Shown here: piece after piece, positions 1-13,457 of the stretch
How the letters are laid out: each line of letters begins with the position of its first letter
Position numbering within the stretch: the stretch's first letter is position 1
Assembly (NCBI RefSeq): GCF_021130785.1
Contig: NC_060213.1
Coordinates: 99,440,501-99,504,500 of the forward strand
Length of the DNA stretch: 64,000 bases
Source of the DNA: Homalodisca vitripennis
Lineage: Eukaryota; Arthropoda; Insecta; Hemiptera; Cicadellidae
Reading direction: 5' to 3'
Notes under the pieces: generated by a model
Told to the model about the DNA's origin: nothing
The model's input: the letters and a program-made list of their open reading frames with translations, nothing else
Databases searched by the model: none
Program-made: the position numbers and the translations under genes

Positions 1-2479
1 ACTGTTTTACAAAGCAAGATGAAGAAATCCAAATTTACGTAATTGAATCACAGCTTCGTGATACTAAAATAGAGTTGATGCATGCAATGTGCGCTCTTGT
101 GTACAATCAACATACTAACAGCTCGCAGCAGCAAGTGACCCACACTGTAAAAATTACTTAGTCATGCCATCATGCACAAAATGTAAGAGAGTAAAGACCA
201 CGATTAAACATCGATAATGCAAATGTATATTTTAGAACTCTTAGTCAAGATTTTCACTCAAAAACTTAAAATAAATAGTAACTATACGCTTTGTAATGGA
301 CCATGTATGGCACAACACATTATACTTTATAAAAAAAAATGATTCATCGTGTAACTTATGTAAGATAAATTTATATTTGCTGTAAGATTTATAAAAAGAG
401 TACAGTTTTATTATTACTACTAGCGAAACTGTTTTACCGTTCAATACTGAATATACTGCTCGGGTGAGAAAATTCTCATTGTCAGTTTTTAATTAGAGTA
501 ATATAATCCAGACAAAGCCACTGGTTCTTTAGTTGTTGCAGTCCTCTTTTGTCAATCTTATAATTGAAATTGGTTTCAGCACAAGTTATTTGCTACTATT
601 TTCAAGTCACCATTTTGGCAACAAATAATATGTAATGTTTTTAAATCAGGTTGTGGATAAATAAAAGAACTTGAATTAAGTATTTGTTACATAACATAAA
701 AAAGACAGAGTTACAGTTAAATCACTATTTACGTTTGGTTGTAACGAAATTATTTTTTTAATTATCATAAAATCTTTCAAATTTTTACAGTTATAACTGT
801 TGAACTGTAATTTAAGTAATATTTTATCTTTACCTATTAATATGTATTTGCTAAAGTCCAGAAAATTTATTCAATTTCATAGAAATATTACATAAAGAAA
901 TTTTATCCCACTTCTGCTATTTTAGTTATATGCAAAATGACTACATTGAAGTGTAATACCAGTTGATTGAAACATTTTGGTATGGAAATATTCAAATGGA
1001 ATTTGTTATTTTTAACCAGTTTAAAACTAATAGTGTAAAAACTACGTACAATTAAATTTGATCAATTTTCTTGTATGAAACTTGAATTTTTAAGATTAGT
1101 CATGTATGTTATTAGTGTTATAGCATACAGCTTAAATGCCTTCTCAATTTTATGTTTTGTAAAATAGTTTAAATTAGACATTTATTATTGTTCAAGCCAC
1201 TTTTACATCGTGAATTCCAAAAGAAGAATTATTAGGGGACTCTCTTATAGGTGCTAAGATAATTCAAAGGATTTCCTGCTAATATGAAAAAAATAGTAAA
1301 ATAGTAATGAGCAACTTATTCAGTTTAAACGTTTCCGGGATCGCACTTCGTAGTTAAGTATCTCTGGGAAAGAATATCTATGTCTGATATCTATCAATAC
1401 TTCACTACTAGAAGGGGTATACTTTATACACCTAATATGTATCTGTGAATTATTTTACGATAATTTCCGAATTTGAAAAAGTTTCAGGAAATTCCTACAC
1501 AGATTTCGTTCTCATTACTGAGGGCTGGAATATCGCCAAAAAGTTACTTACTCTCAACTATCCACAACTCTGTTTAACATTTGTAGTAGTACGAGTATAA
1601 TAAAAAACTGATCAAGGCCATTCAATAACTTTATACGGCTGTAAATAACTTCATACCCTTATTTTACCGTGTGCTGAGTTCTCGTCAGACGTCGTGGACC
1701 TTGTTGCTGCAATTGATTATTGGTTAGAAAAGAGTTATATACATTCTCATAGCTAAATGCTGAAAATTATTGTCTAATAAAAATGTTATCAGTCATTGAT
1801 CTGTATCCCTATACAAATGTTTTGTACAGGCGGTTACGTTTAGGCAACACATACCGTGCACTGTCCGTCCAATACAAACCAAGCACTGGGATGGAATGCT
1901 GTCTAAAAGGTGCTAATAAAACTTATTTGGCATCAATTATCTAAGGCATAGTACTGTCTGAAGCCAAACTCAATCTCAGGTAGTAGATTTTTTCCAAGTT
2001 TAAAAACAACTGATTATTAAAATATACCTGTTACTCATTAGCCATTCTCAAACTCACTAGCGTATTTAATATTAGCTGTTCAAGTATGTATCTCATGTGA
2101 TAATCTGCCAAAAAGTAAATCAGTAGTGTGATATTAAGTAAAGTAATACAAGTTTTGTTTTGGTTTGTATAAAAAGATAATTTTTCAAATTATTTAATCT
2201 ATTATTAACATTTATATTATTCTAGCCGACTCATAATATATTGACGTTATGCTCATCCCTGGCTGCACGCTGTGCTAGGAAAAGTAATAATAATACATTC
2301 AGAATTATTATTAAGAAATCCGGTATTTTACAACGTTACCTTTCACAACAGCCAGCTAAATATAATATAAGATTAACTTAATTCATTAAAACACAAATAC
2401 ACAAAATACACTTACGAAAAAAAAAACACTTGACAATAATTTATTCTACTAACTTTGCTGCCATTAGTTGCATTGGCAC
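1..2479. other. AT-rich DNA, no gene seen
   Basis: I see no coding region, RNA gene or clear repeat here. The open frames are short, AT-driven and without recognisable domains. It is probably intergenic or intronic. Confidence 0.6.
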
Positions 2480-2582
<103 letters not shown>

Positions 2583-2733
2583 TTCGCTTTTATGATAAAT
2601 TATTAACATTTATTTAGTGATATAATATTAAGCGTCCTGCCACCTCTACAGGTAAAGCTAATACGTAGCAACACATTCTTTAATTTAGTCGGTATCACAA
2701 TAAAATAGTATGTCTCTGCTGTTCTTCTTTCTT

Positions 2734-2783
2734 TTTATACGAGAGAATGAACAGAATGAACTCTTCTTTTTTTCTCGTATAAA
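2734..2783. repeat. Inverted repeat, 11-bp perfect stem
   Basis: TTTATACGAGA at 2734-2744 is exactly complementary to TCTCGTATAAA at 2773-2783, with a 28-nt spacer. It lies in pyrimidine-rich DNA. No function is evident and it may be chance or a mobile-element remnant. Confidence 0.5.
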
Positions 2784-3710
2784 GGAGAGTCCAATCCCCT
2801 TACCGACGGTTTTCTAGACAGTGACGAACTGCCTTAACTCATTTTGCACCATTTGCCGTATCTATACATCTGAGCAAGTATGAGTAAGGGAACCCATGCA
2901 ACTTTCATCATTTCATTTATGAGCAATTGAAAAAAACTTACTAAATTTTAACTTGTTGACGAATTATTATCGAATTTTTAATTTAGTAGTATATAATGTT
3001 TATAATATTCATAACAACAATTACTTTTAAAATGTATAAAATGTTTATAGCGAAACGACAATTCGTTTGAAACCGGTCTTTTATTAATATACTCGGTACT
3101 GAATTTGCTCCTAGTGCTGGATTAAAATAATACTAATTATTTTTAGCAGGTCTAGATTTATGAGTACGAATTCTTAGTTCCAATTGTTTTTTAACTATCG
3201 GTAGTTATTTTCGATACAATCTATATAATGAGAATTTAAAAACATTGCTTATACAAAACATGTACTCATATAATGTTTATTAGGCAGCTTTACTAATATA
3301 GGATAAAGTTTTGTACAGCCGGTGACGAATATATATAAATATATATTAATGTAATGTTTTAAAATAAAATCTTTAAACCTTTTACGTAGTAAATTTAAAT
3401 AAAAAACAAGAAAAACATGTAAGCAGTCATTACTACATGAGCTAACCAAGCATTTTAATTCAAGCATTTGCGTAATTCGCGAATAGTATTATATTCTTTT
3501 CGTTTATACTACACAATAATAAACACAGTATTACCATTCTTACATTTTGCGTTTTATCTAGTTGTTCATAAATCATTCGAATTTAGATTGTTCTACGTTC
3601 AAACACACTGCTGAAAAGGTTTCATGTTATATAAGCGAAAATGTGTATAAACTGTATCAATCAGAAAGTAGACCAATAAAATTATAAAAAACTAAATTTA
3701 TATTCGTTTA
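2784..3710. other. AT-rich DNA, no gene seen
   Basis: Nothing beyond short AT-rich frames can be supported in this interval. Confidence 0.55.
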
Positions 3711-3745
3711 TCCCGGGTCTCGAGTGGTAGTCTTCGCTAACGACT
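3711..3745 (+). repeat. Dispersed repeat R, 3' end fragment
   Basis: It carries the terminal block CTCGAGTGGTAGTCTTCG followed by CTAACG, the 3' signature of repeat R. Only the last few dozen bases are recognisable. Confidence 0.55.
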
Positions 3746-4192
3746 ACTGTATTTTATTTATTTATATACATATAAAGTATAAACATATTCGAATTTAATT
3801 TTGTCTTTGTGTTTCACAAAACAAACGCAAAATAAAATCTCCTAACAATTAAATAAAACTTCGTATGAGTCGCGTAACAGGCTTTACTGAAATTGCTTAA
3901 AAATTTTAAAATCTTTAGCCAACTTCATCCTCGAGATGTCCAGCACATAGGTAGAGATACAGTCAGGAAGAGAATATATGTGTACATCCCTTCATACAAA
4001 TTACATTTGGTTCAAATTTCCTTCAGCAGACGAGAGATAACTTGTGTCAGGCTACTGAGTGAGGTAGATATTCGAAGGCTTCAATAATTCGTATTTACGA
4101 ATATATTTATTCTTTTGTTTTCTCTTTGCGATCATGAAAAGTTTCAACTCTTTAGGCAAGTTTGTTTTTGATATATTGTTTAGATACGTATA

Positions 4193-4260
4193 AACAGACA
4201 GACAGTAAGTAAGTAATTTTCCAGCCCCACGAGTAATATACTTTGCTAACACTCAGGCTA
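4193..4260 (+). repeat. Dispersed repeat R, 3' half
   Basis: An ACAGACAGACAG run is followed by TTTTCCAGCCCC, then ACGAGTAATATACTTTGCTA and ACTCAG. This is the block order seen in the other copies of repeat R in this window. Confidence 0.65.
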
Positions 4261-5440
4261 TTAAAAATCAATACACATTATTAATCTTATGTATGAAAAA
4301 GAAAATCAGTATGCGATTGTAGATTATTTTTTAAACTAAGGTTTAAATTATAAATTATAAATAAAATTTTTTCTTTAAATGTCTAATAATATAATGTATA
4401 ATCTGTTCGCTGAGATTTAGTAAAGCATAACAGTTTTAGTCTGTAAGATCCAATTTCTGTGTGTCTATCTATGTCCCCAGGCAGTATCTGAAAAACCTAA
4501 GTTTTGCATGATTGCAATAACGTAAAAATAACAGAATTCAATTTTTCTAAATATACTGAGTAGTATAATACAAGATTTGAACGTGTGCAGTTTCAATTAA
4601 TAAAGGAAATAGACAAAATAACATGGCTGAATTTTAAAAAAATGGGAACATTTTATTATTTAAACACTGCAATGAAACCCAACTTATTGAACAAATATGT
4701 GAATGCTAAATGTGCATTTTGAGAAAGACGTTGTGCATCTCGTCTGTAGACGTTTAGATGAGTCGTATAGTGGTGCGTGTACAGTCATGGATTTTATCTG
4801 AAGCCATGATCACTCAGTGGGCTGACACAATTTCTCTTTTGTCTGCTGTGTGATCGTTAAAACATATTAAGAATCCGCAGGATATATCAAGAATAAAATT
4901 AACTCTAGATTTGAATTTAAACCTCAGAGAAGCCTGTTACCCGTCACGTCGTACTAACTAGGCCCGTATTACATAATCCTTGAGATTACTACTTACATCG
5001 TTAGTAGTCGGCTTCAACTTTGCTTTTATTAATAAACCTCATCAATGATCAGTAGTATAGACAGACTGAGGGCGACAAACAATCCTTTAATATATATTAG
5101 TAGTTTTTCAAACTTCTGTTATTTTTGTGTTAAAGCTGCAGTAGTTGTACTTATAGTAAAATAAGTCTGCGTTATGATATTAACCATCGCTCATTACAAT
5201 GTAAGATCGGTTCAATTTACGAGCACATGAGGTATTGAAAATAATTGGTAGAAACTACTCTTTAAAAATCAAATAATCATGTTTCTTTGCTTTAAAATAT
5301 GGTTAACCTGTATTCTTTATGTTATTAAATTTATCTGATCATGAATAATTGTTAGTTTTTTAAAAACTATTTTAACATTAGAGGTCGACTCAGTAAGAAA
5401 CCTAACTAAAAATAAATATTAAGTGGGCATCACTGTAGCA
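4261..5440. other. AT-rich DNA, no gene seen
   Basis: No gene, RNA or clear repeat is supported. A minor GC-richer patch near 4720-4860 has no open structure. Confidence 0.55.
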
Positions 5441-5443
5441 AGA

Positions 5444-5830
5444 TTACCTTGTTGATAATACATTGAACCTACCTTTTATTGCTTTTAGCGTAAGTTCTAC
5501 GTTTCTCACTGACGAGATCCAGGAGAGGAACTCTTGCCTCCTGCTGCCTTTTCCATCATGGGTGGTCGCAGACACGAGATTCCAGAGTTTTCCGGCTCTG
5601 TCGAAGAACTGACCTCCATGATGAGATGAATATACCACTAGTCAACATCTGTGATTCCCTGCTATTTGTTTCATTTATTTATTTGTTATTTTTGTCAGTT
5701 ATTATAGTTTATATTTTGTTATTTAGTTTTTAAGTTTAGTTTAATGCTATTTATTTTTATTTCTTGGTTTTCATTAGGAGCTCGCCCTTAGCCACCGGGT
5801 GGAATTGGCAGTTATTGTTAAATTATGGCT
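5444..5830. other. Possible mobile-element relic, GC-richer
   Basis: The segment from 5460 to 5640 is richer in G+C than its surroundings and has a 64-codon frame on the minus strand (5638 to 5444) containing FFDRAGKLWN. That is loosely like the C-terminal part of some non-LTR ORF2 proteins. A T-rich stretch follows, then a GC-rich patch GGAGCTCGCCCTTAGCCACC near 5777. The two strands point to different orientations, so I assign no strand or class. Confidence 0.2.
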
Positions 5831-6597
5831 GTTTCTAATAATTTATTATTTTATTTATTCATGTGCACCTGAGAAATATTAGGTTAACTGTAGCCATGCT
5901 TTTGTTTTTTAATTTGTCAGGCCAATTTTGTTATTTCGACAGGAAGGTTCTTACCTTGGTTGAAGATGTCTTGATTTTTTCCACTCTGTGTTGGTGGTGA
6001 ATTTTTAATGAGTAAATTAATCTGAGCACGCTATCCATGGTGTTATTTTTGTTCCTTCTAGGTTTACTTCTGATCCGCCCTCTCTTTCGCCACCTCTTTT
6101 ACCCTTTCGCCAACTTTTACAGTTTTTTTTACACTTACGACACAAAGTATGCAGTTATTATGGACCACAAAAAACATATATCATTACTGAAATGATTTTA
6201 ACATCAATGTCTAATAGTTTATGTTAATCGAAATTCTGCAGTTATAAGTAAGACATTCAAATAATTTAAAAGTTTTAATTTAATGTAATCTAAACCCAGT
6301 ACTCAAAGAAAAGGTGAGTTAGCTTTGAGAGAATAGCTTTGACTGTGACACTTGGGCTTATCCTGAATTTCAAAACCTAATGTCGAAGTTTAAAGTGCTC
6401 TAACATGTAGTGTGTACACCATTGTATATATACTTTTATGCTGCTGTTCTGTTCATGTGCTGGCTATTAGGTAAATTATGAAATGTACAATTGTACAAGA
6501 AAAGTCAGTTCACTGATATTAAACTTCCCTTTCAAAATGCATCGCCTTTTAATTTTTATTATATATCTCAAATAATATTTTGTCTTGAGTAATTTTG
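5831..6597. other. AT-rich DNA, no gene seen
   Basis: Nothing recognisable beyond T-rich runs. Confidence 0.55.
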
Positions 6598-6842
6598 CCT
6601 GAGCATTAGCTAAGCCTATTCCCTAAGGGGTTGGAATAATTCCACTTTTGTCTGTTTTTTTTATGTCTTTCTGCACGATATCACGAGAACAAACTTATCT
6701 ATAGATTTCATATTTTGCATAAACCTATTTCTACATATGGAATATCGAGTTCGATGATAGTGCAAGCCGCCTTATGGGATTTGGCTAGGTTCAATGTAAT
6801 GAACATTTTTACATTGGTCTTATGGGTAACCATGGTGACAGT
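6598..6842 (-). repeat. Dispersed repeat R, near full length
   Basis: Read on the minus strand it has, in order: CACCATGGTTACCCATAAGA, an AGCCAAATCCCAT block, GCACTATCATCGAACTCGAT, a CGTGATATCGTGCAGA block, a TTCCAACCCCTTAGGGAATA block and AGGCTTAGCTAATGCTCAGG. This is one of the most complete copies in the window and helps define both ends. A 60-codon frame over its upstream part is not a gene. Confidence 0.75.
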
Positions 6843-8184
6843 AATAAATTCCAGAATAAATCACTTTTCAAATAAACTACGTCCACATGACGATTGACAC
6901 GATCAAAGTCGATAGTACTTTGTAATAACCGAGGACCAATTCATGGTTTTTTGTACGAAAATGAACAGAGTTATATGGACTTTATACACATTTATCTCTG
7001 TTAAATATCAATATTGCCACTCACTTACATTTGATACTTAATAAATCTTTTGTTACATAAATTATTTTCATTTTATCGCTGAGAACTTGCTCTAGTGTAC
7101 TAAATATAGAGAGGGAAAGTCATTGTATTAAGGTTTGTTTTTCACACGATTTAATGTATTTCGACTCACTTTATACACTTGTAAAATATGTTTAAGGTGC
7201 TTGGATTTCGCCTGTGTATAGTCAAAAACTTGGTCACTATTTTAAGTTTAAGACGTTCATTATACATTTTTTTTTAAATAAACACTATTAATGTTAAAAA
7301 CTATTTAAACACATTTTTATGGATTTTTAAGGATTTTAAAAGAAAGTGTTTCAATACTAAAACACATATAAGCATACATACAGGAGACAATTTAATTAAA
7401 CTTTTTCCTCAGCTGTCCTATCTATTAAAAACTGTATTTGGAACTCCACCAATCCGCAATGTAATAAATCACCCGTCCCAGTGTTTTAAACACGAGTTCA
7501 AAAGATAACAAACTGCAAAATCGCAGTTGGTTGCATACAAACACGGTGTAGCAACTCCTCACTTAATAGCCACTCAGTGTTGCCAACAACAGGGAGAGCT
7601 TGATGGTAAATTAACCTTAAAAATTCGTTACCAAATTTATAACCTTAGAAACACTATTCGATCTTAGCTTAATGTTTTTTTTTTCCACCAACCCCTACAT
7701 AGTGGCATATCATGGAGTGTTAGATTTAGATTTGATTAAATTTGTTGTAATTAAGATGTGTGAGAATAATAAATCTTCGCTGGAATTTACGTATCAACTT
7801 TACCAGTCTAGAAACCGAGAGGGACATTTTATGATACAGATCCTGGGTTAACCTTAGATTCTTCTAATCAGTTTATCCTGTTTCTCATCAAACTAATGCA
7901 GAAATTGAAAAAATTATCAATCAGTATTGTGTCAGCTGATAAGCGATAGAGACAAACACAAGGCATCACTGTTCACTCTGTGACATCAAACATGCAAGCT
8001 TCCGCCTCATTAGACTAATGTACATGTCTGCTGTTAAAGGTGCTGGACGTCATATTAGCACCCAGATCTTTGATATTGTAGAGACCTTAAACACAAAATT
8101 AGGAAAATGTATGATGTAATATTAAATAACGAATAATATTTCATTTCAACCTGGCGTTATTAAACATTTTATTTAAGGGATGAA
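6843..8184. other. AT-rich DNA, no gene seen
   Basis: No supported gene. There are only short frames and no known repeat, and it ends where homology to the non-LTR element begins. Confidence 0.55.
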
Positions 8185-10095
8185 TGGTTATATTTTCTGG
8201 TATTGTCAAATGATTTAAGGCTAACTTACGCCTTAAATTTATAGATGTTTTTTGAAATGTTTTTTTCGAAGGTATCGGAGAATCTATAAGAAGGTCATAA
8301 GAGCTGCAAAAGCCTATGACATCAATAGAGCCTTGGGTACCTGTGAAAATTTTTCCAAAACGGCTTGGAAAATAATTAATAACTTTTCTCGAGATGGAGG
8401 TTCCAACAAGTGTTCCAAATCTATTGCAATCCAAATTAATAATGAAATTGTTGAAGATAAATTAAAAGTGGCAAACGAGTTCAACAAAATACTTTTCAAC
8501 CGTTGCTTTTACGAATTCGTCATTTAAGAATCCTCAGTCTCACGGAGGAGAGACTGGGGGAACCAGTTGCGTCCATGGCTTTGGCTCCTGTGTGTGAAGA
8601 GGAGGTAGCACGTGTCATATAGAGACTGAAATCAAAAAGACCAGTGACGCCAACGGGATGTCAGTATGGCTACTCAAAACGATGCTTCAAGCATATTTTG
8701 AGTCCTCTAACAAAATTGATCAATTTTTCATGGGAGACTGGAAGTTTTCCATCTCTTTTAAAGACGGCCAAGATCACCCCAATTTTCAAAAAGGGACGAT
8801 CCTTGTCTTACAAGCAATTATCGTCCAATCTCAATTCTTCCAGTTTTCAGTAAAGTTTTTTGAAAAAAACTTTTCTACGAAAGGCTTGAAAGCTTTCTGG
8901 AAAAATTCGAAATTTTGAATCCAGAGCAATTTGGATTTAGAAAAAAACAAATCCACAATTGACGCTTGTGAACAACCTTTTGGGACAAATGTTGTCGATG
9001 GTTTGGATAGACGAGAGCATGTGCTTAGTATATTTCTCGATTTGTCCAAAGCCTTTGACTGCGTGCACCACGAAACACTGTTTGCACCAGTTGGAGAAAT
9101 GTGGCATTCGGGGTGTCCCGCACTTATGGATCGGTTCTTACCTTAAGGATCGACATCAGTGCGTGGAGATTTCGAGCGTCATTTCAAACAAAATTAAATA
9201 GCCCACGGTGTTCCTCAGGGTTCTATCCTTGGGCCTCTCCTGTTTTTTAATTTATGTCGGCGGATTGAATTCAGTTATCCAGCATGGAAAACTGGTTCAA
9301 TATGCCGATGACACGACTCTGTTTTAAAAGTAAATCAATAGAAGAACTAGAAATCACCTCATTCATGGAACTGAACACTTGCATTCAGTATTTCACTGAA
9401 ATGAAATCTGAAAACAAATCAGTCAAAAACAATCGTAGTAAATTTCGGCCTTCGTCAGCATGATCGGAGTGGTGCGTCCGGCCGTATTTATAGATGACGA
9501 CCTTCTCGAAGGAAAATAACTCCACAAACTTTTTGGGAATGATTCTAGACAAAGGACTGAGCGATCATGTTGACAGGGTCTGTGCTAGAGCTACCTCAGG
9601 TATATATGCTCCTGCGCAATCTAGCAAAATTTTGTTCCCCAGAAGTTTAAAAATGGCCTACTATGGGCCTAATCCATGCTCATTTTGCGTACGGGATAAG
9701 ACTTTGGGGAAGTTGTGCAAAAAACAAAATGGAGCGCGTCTTTAGACTCCAGAAAAAAGCTGTCAGAATCATTAAACATTTAAATTATAGATTTGTCTTT
9801 GCCTCTATATTTTTGAGGTGATCATGTACTGCAGATCAAGGTGCACTTTGATTCGTGGCAGGGACGTTCATCAATATGAAACTAGAGGCAGGGACAACTT
9901 CGCACGCATCAACACAGATTGACATTAACGCAAAATCTACCGCAAGAAGTTGGTGTCAGATTAATCAACAGGCTCCCTGAAGAAATCAAAATTTCCAATA
10001 ATCAAAATCAATTTAAAACGCGTCTCAAACTCCTTTTGGAGTCCAAGGCTTTCTACTCTGTTGATGAATTCATGTCAAGCCGCTGGGATATTTGA
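8185..10095 (+). pseudogene. Non-LTR ORF2 reverse transcriptase, frameshifted
   Basis: The reading passes through all three plus frames with several stops, so this copy is dead. Recognisable pieces in order: a linker with YRRIYKKVIRAAK (about 8270-8310); NFSRDGG (about 8380-8400); PLTKLINFSWETGSFPSLLK (about 8704-8763) then ITPIFKKG; EQFGFRK split by a frameshift (about 8922-8945); LSIFLDLSKAFDCVHHETL (about 9025-9081), an RT palm motif with catalytic aspartate; CGIRGVPHLWIGSYLKDRH; a GVPQGS-type motif near 9208-9225; and the catalytic YADD box at 9301-9312. After the RT come FLGMILDKGLSDH, a LIHAHFAYGIRLWG block (about 9670-9712), FRLQKKAVRIIKHL (about 9739-9780) and a C-terminus with INRLPEEIK and FYSVDEFMSS. 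RT would copy element RNA at a nicked target. Shorter frames on either strand here are shadows of this pseudogene. Confidence 0.9.
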
Positions 10096-10249
10096 GATTG
10101 CTGGATCTGAGGTCAATGCGATTGTGACCCGAATGAATGTAAGAATTGTGAGTATGAGGTTGTGTGAATGTGTGGATGAACTCGTGTAAATAGACTTTAT
10201 AAAAACTGTTGACGATTGCGATACGATGTAAAAATTGTTAAAAGAATGC

Positions 10250-10279
10250 AATAAAGAGATTATTATTATTATTATTATA
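10250..10279 (+). terminator. Poly(A) signal and ATT tail of the LINE
   Basis: AATAAA at 10250-10255 is followed at once by repeated ATT units up to 10279. A short simple tail directly after the polyadenylation-like hexamer marks the 3' terminus of the retrotransposon. Confidence 0.75.
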
Positions 10280-13200
10280 GATATCAAAATTCCAAACCAA
10301 TGTTTTTTTTATCCTAATGATAATTTCACATAATACACATTTTTTAAACTAATCTCAGTCACATCGTTTTAACGCTGGTGCACTATCAATTTTATATACA
10401 GAACTAGTAGTTTCTCCGGATTGTCTTAACTCGATCCTATATTGTAGATATATTAAAGGGTTGAAAGCAAGAATGTTCGCTAATGTCATGAATATTTTTT
10501 CTGTATATCTATTGAAACGGAAACATTTTAAAGTATATCAATCTAAATTTACAATTCATTACATAAATATGAACTTCTTGTATTACAAGACAATCAACCG
10601 TATTTAACATAAATATACCAAAGAACTTTAAGCCCATATCAAGCTTACTTCTGGTTTAAATAAATGCTGTATAACGCGCAGTAGAACAAACAAAACAGCA
10701 GTTTAATACATTTCCAAATTGGTTTCCGTAAATATAACAAAAATGGGCAGTTATGTTAAGGTAGTAAAAATGTCTTTGCAATAAACATTATACGAGTATA
10801 GATTTTACTCTGAAAAGCACGCAATAAAAAAATTAGTTACTTAATACAACGGAAACTGTTATTTTAAAAAGTAAAGACGATGAAAGTCCATAGGAAAATA
10901 CGAGTTTTAATTAGTTGAAACTTAAAAAGGAGTGGCATATTTTAATTTTAAAGTTTTTGTTAAATATAATATTTTATGTTTATAAAACTGTTTTATTTTG
11001 ACTCTAACACTGGCTAAAGACTCATGACGAGTTCTTTGAATACGTTTACCCTGTTTGCGAAAGGCTGATATCGGGTCTTTTGAACAAGGTATTTTTAATC
11101 GTATCTACTAGCATCGAAATACAACTTGAATAGTAAAATATATATAATTTTATTTAGAACAATATTTTGAGCATTTCGCATGTAGGATACTTGAGGTATA
11201 CGTAACAAATTAAAAACTGTAATAAAAATCACAATTAATCATCGCAATATGGCAAAAATGAAGAACTTTTTATATATTACTGTACTTAATTTTCTGGGTT
11301 CATTATTGAGGTACATTATTTCTCCTGAAACTTTTGTCTATTTTGCTACAAACTAGCCATATGTTCACTTTTGTCACTTTTATTCGAAATACATATTTCC
11401 TTCTATGACATAGTTTTTATAATTTCTATTTTAGCGAAAAACTCATGTCTTTTGTTTTTTTGCTGTTTGTAGAAAAGTTATGGATGATTTTACGTGAAAC
11501 TAAAAGAAACTGCATATTTTACAATGTTACAAGCTTATATTTTATTGTTTTTTTCTATATTTATTTTAAATCAAAGTGAAAGGTGTTGTGATAGTGACTG
11601 TCCTGGCAGCTGAGCCTTAGCGGGAAACCTTTGAGAATCTTACGGCTTACGCTTATAAATATTAATGAATTTTGTTATGCTTTTAATACATTTTGAGTTT
11701 GTTTGAAAATGTATTATTAAGATTTTAATTAATTTACCTAAAAATTTAAACATTTCTTTCAACAGTTAAAATAAATAATAGAGACAAACCTAATCACTAA
11801 ATCGATTATGATTCCCATAGACAACCCATTGTTTCAAATAGAAGTCAATAAATACATCGAACGTTCGCAGATGTTATTAATTTGGTATACTGTAACTACT
11901 TTATAACTAATACAACTTTATTTGTCATTCTAATATAAGTACGTTTTTCTATCTTTTTTATATAATACATTTTGAATAACATTAACATATTCTCCACTTC
12001 AGAAGTTTGTTTTTTGTTATAATAACTAATATTTTAAAATACTAAGATAGGGCACTCCTTTTTAAAAACAATAGTACGAGCACAATTGTGGTAACTACAC
12101 AATGTCTATTTTTTATGGATTTTTGAAATATACCTTGCAAAGATTCCGGAAATATCTTCCCAGTATATCGTATCTTCCCAGAAGTTAACTAGGACTGATA
12201 AAAAACAGATATTACTTACGAATACCTATTGCAAAACACATATATATGAAGGAAATAAGGATTTTTTTAAATTTGCGATCGTACAATGACACAAGAAATA
12301 AGTAATATCACATTTGGATAGTGTGACACACATGAATTACAACAGACGTGTCAACTCCATGCACACTATATCTAAAACATGAAGTTAATACGTACAAAAC
12401 CCTAATTATTGAACCCGAACTAAAAATACAGATAAATACAGGTATACATTAGCACTGAAAGATCATTCACTGAATACTGACTAGGGGCCAATAGTAAATG
12501 GCGATCGTAAACCAGTAACAGAAAAATTGCCTTTTTTATTATTGCTTAAATCTACATAAACTTCTTAAAATCATACTGTGTGAATTGGCATTTATTTATT
12601 AGATATTGTTGTATTTTATTGATAGTTTATAATCCATTGTAATTTGTAGCGGCCAAATTTCGGCTAATAGTTGACTAATTGGCTTGTCCGCTAATTTAAT
12701 ATATGAAGCCAAGATGATGGATCTGCGTACTAATATATTAATTATTCTATAAGGATTTATACAATATAAGACCGTAAGTGTGAATAATTATCGTTACTGT
12801 CTATTTAATCACATATTATTAACTATCCCTGAGTAAAACTGTGTTTAAAAGTTACACGAAAAATTCAATTGACAACCAACACTTAACTCGCTGCACCGTA
12901 TGCCTTGTTGAGTAGCTGTTGTCATGTTGGTGTCACAAGGCCACGGTGTACAATGCCTCTTTGATCTACAAACAACATTTACACATCGAGTGTTTGTAAA
13001 CACTGACTTTGTCATCGTACCTTTATTACTTCTTTAACAAAAACAATGAAATATCTTCTGCAATTGATACAATCATACCGTGAAATAGTTTATATTCGTT
13101 ATATATTGTTTTCGGAAACATTTAAAATAAAGGATATTGGGGTAAATTATTATAAAAGTCATCCACAATGGTGCTAAAAATTAAAATGCTTAGGTGTTAG

Positions 13201-13457
13201 TTTCATTATTGATATAAGTTGGCAAATTGAACCAATAAATAAAAAAATATTGGTTGTTAGTAATTTTCAAATTTATTCATGGTATTCACCACCTTTAGCG
13301 ACACAGGCTACCCTGGGGTTAAGTGCCAAATTTAAAGTTTATAATCAAATTAATTTTGATATTTAGGCAACATGTGTTACTATAAATTCATACGTTAAAA
13401 GTTTTTATGGGTGTACTCATTTTTTATTTAAAACGTTTTATTCTGTGATTTCCCCTT
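10280..13457. other. AT-rich DNA, no gene seen
   Basis: About 3 kb of AT-rich sequence with no supported coding or RNA feature. A weak resemblance to the CTCAGCC end of repeat R (minus strand) near 11610-11640 is too short to call. Confidence 0.5.

Larger units (their letters stand above)
8185..10279 (+). mobile_element. 5'-truncated non-LTR retrotransposon (Jockey/CR1 group)
   Basis: This is a LINE-type element that kept the reverse-transcriptase half of ORF2, the C-terminal domain and the 3' end. The 5' end, with ORF1 and the endonuclease, is missing, as usual after incomplete target-primed reverse transcription. The 3' end is marked by AATAAA at 10250-10255 and a tail of ATT units to about 10279. 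I assign the broad Jockey/CR1 group from the wording of the RT and C-terminal motifs. A finer clade call needs a phylogeny. Flanking target-site duplications were not found by eye. Confidence 0.88.

Noticed and set aside
8141..8499. Minus-strand frames at the LINE start
   Set aside because: They are antisense to the reverse-transcriptase linker, and the plus strand carries the recognisable motifs.
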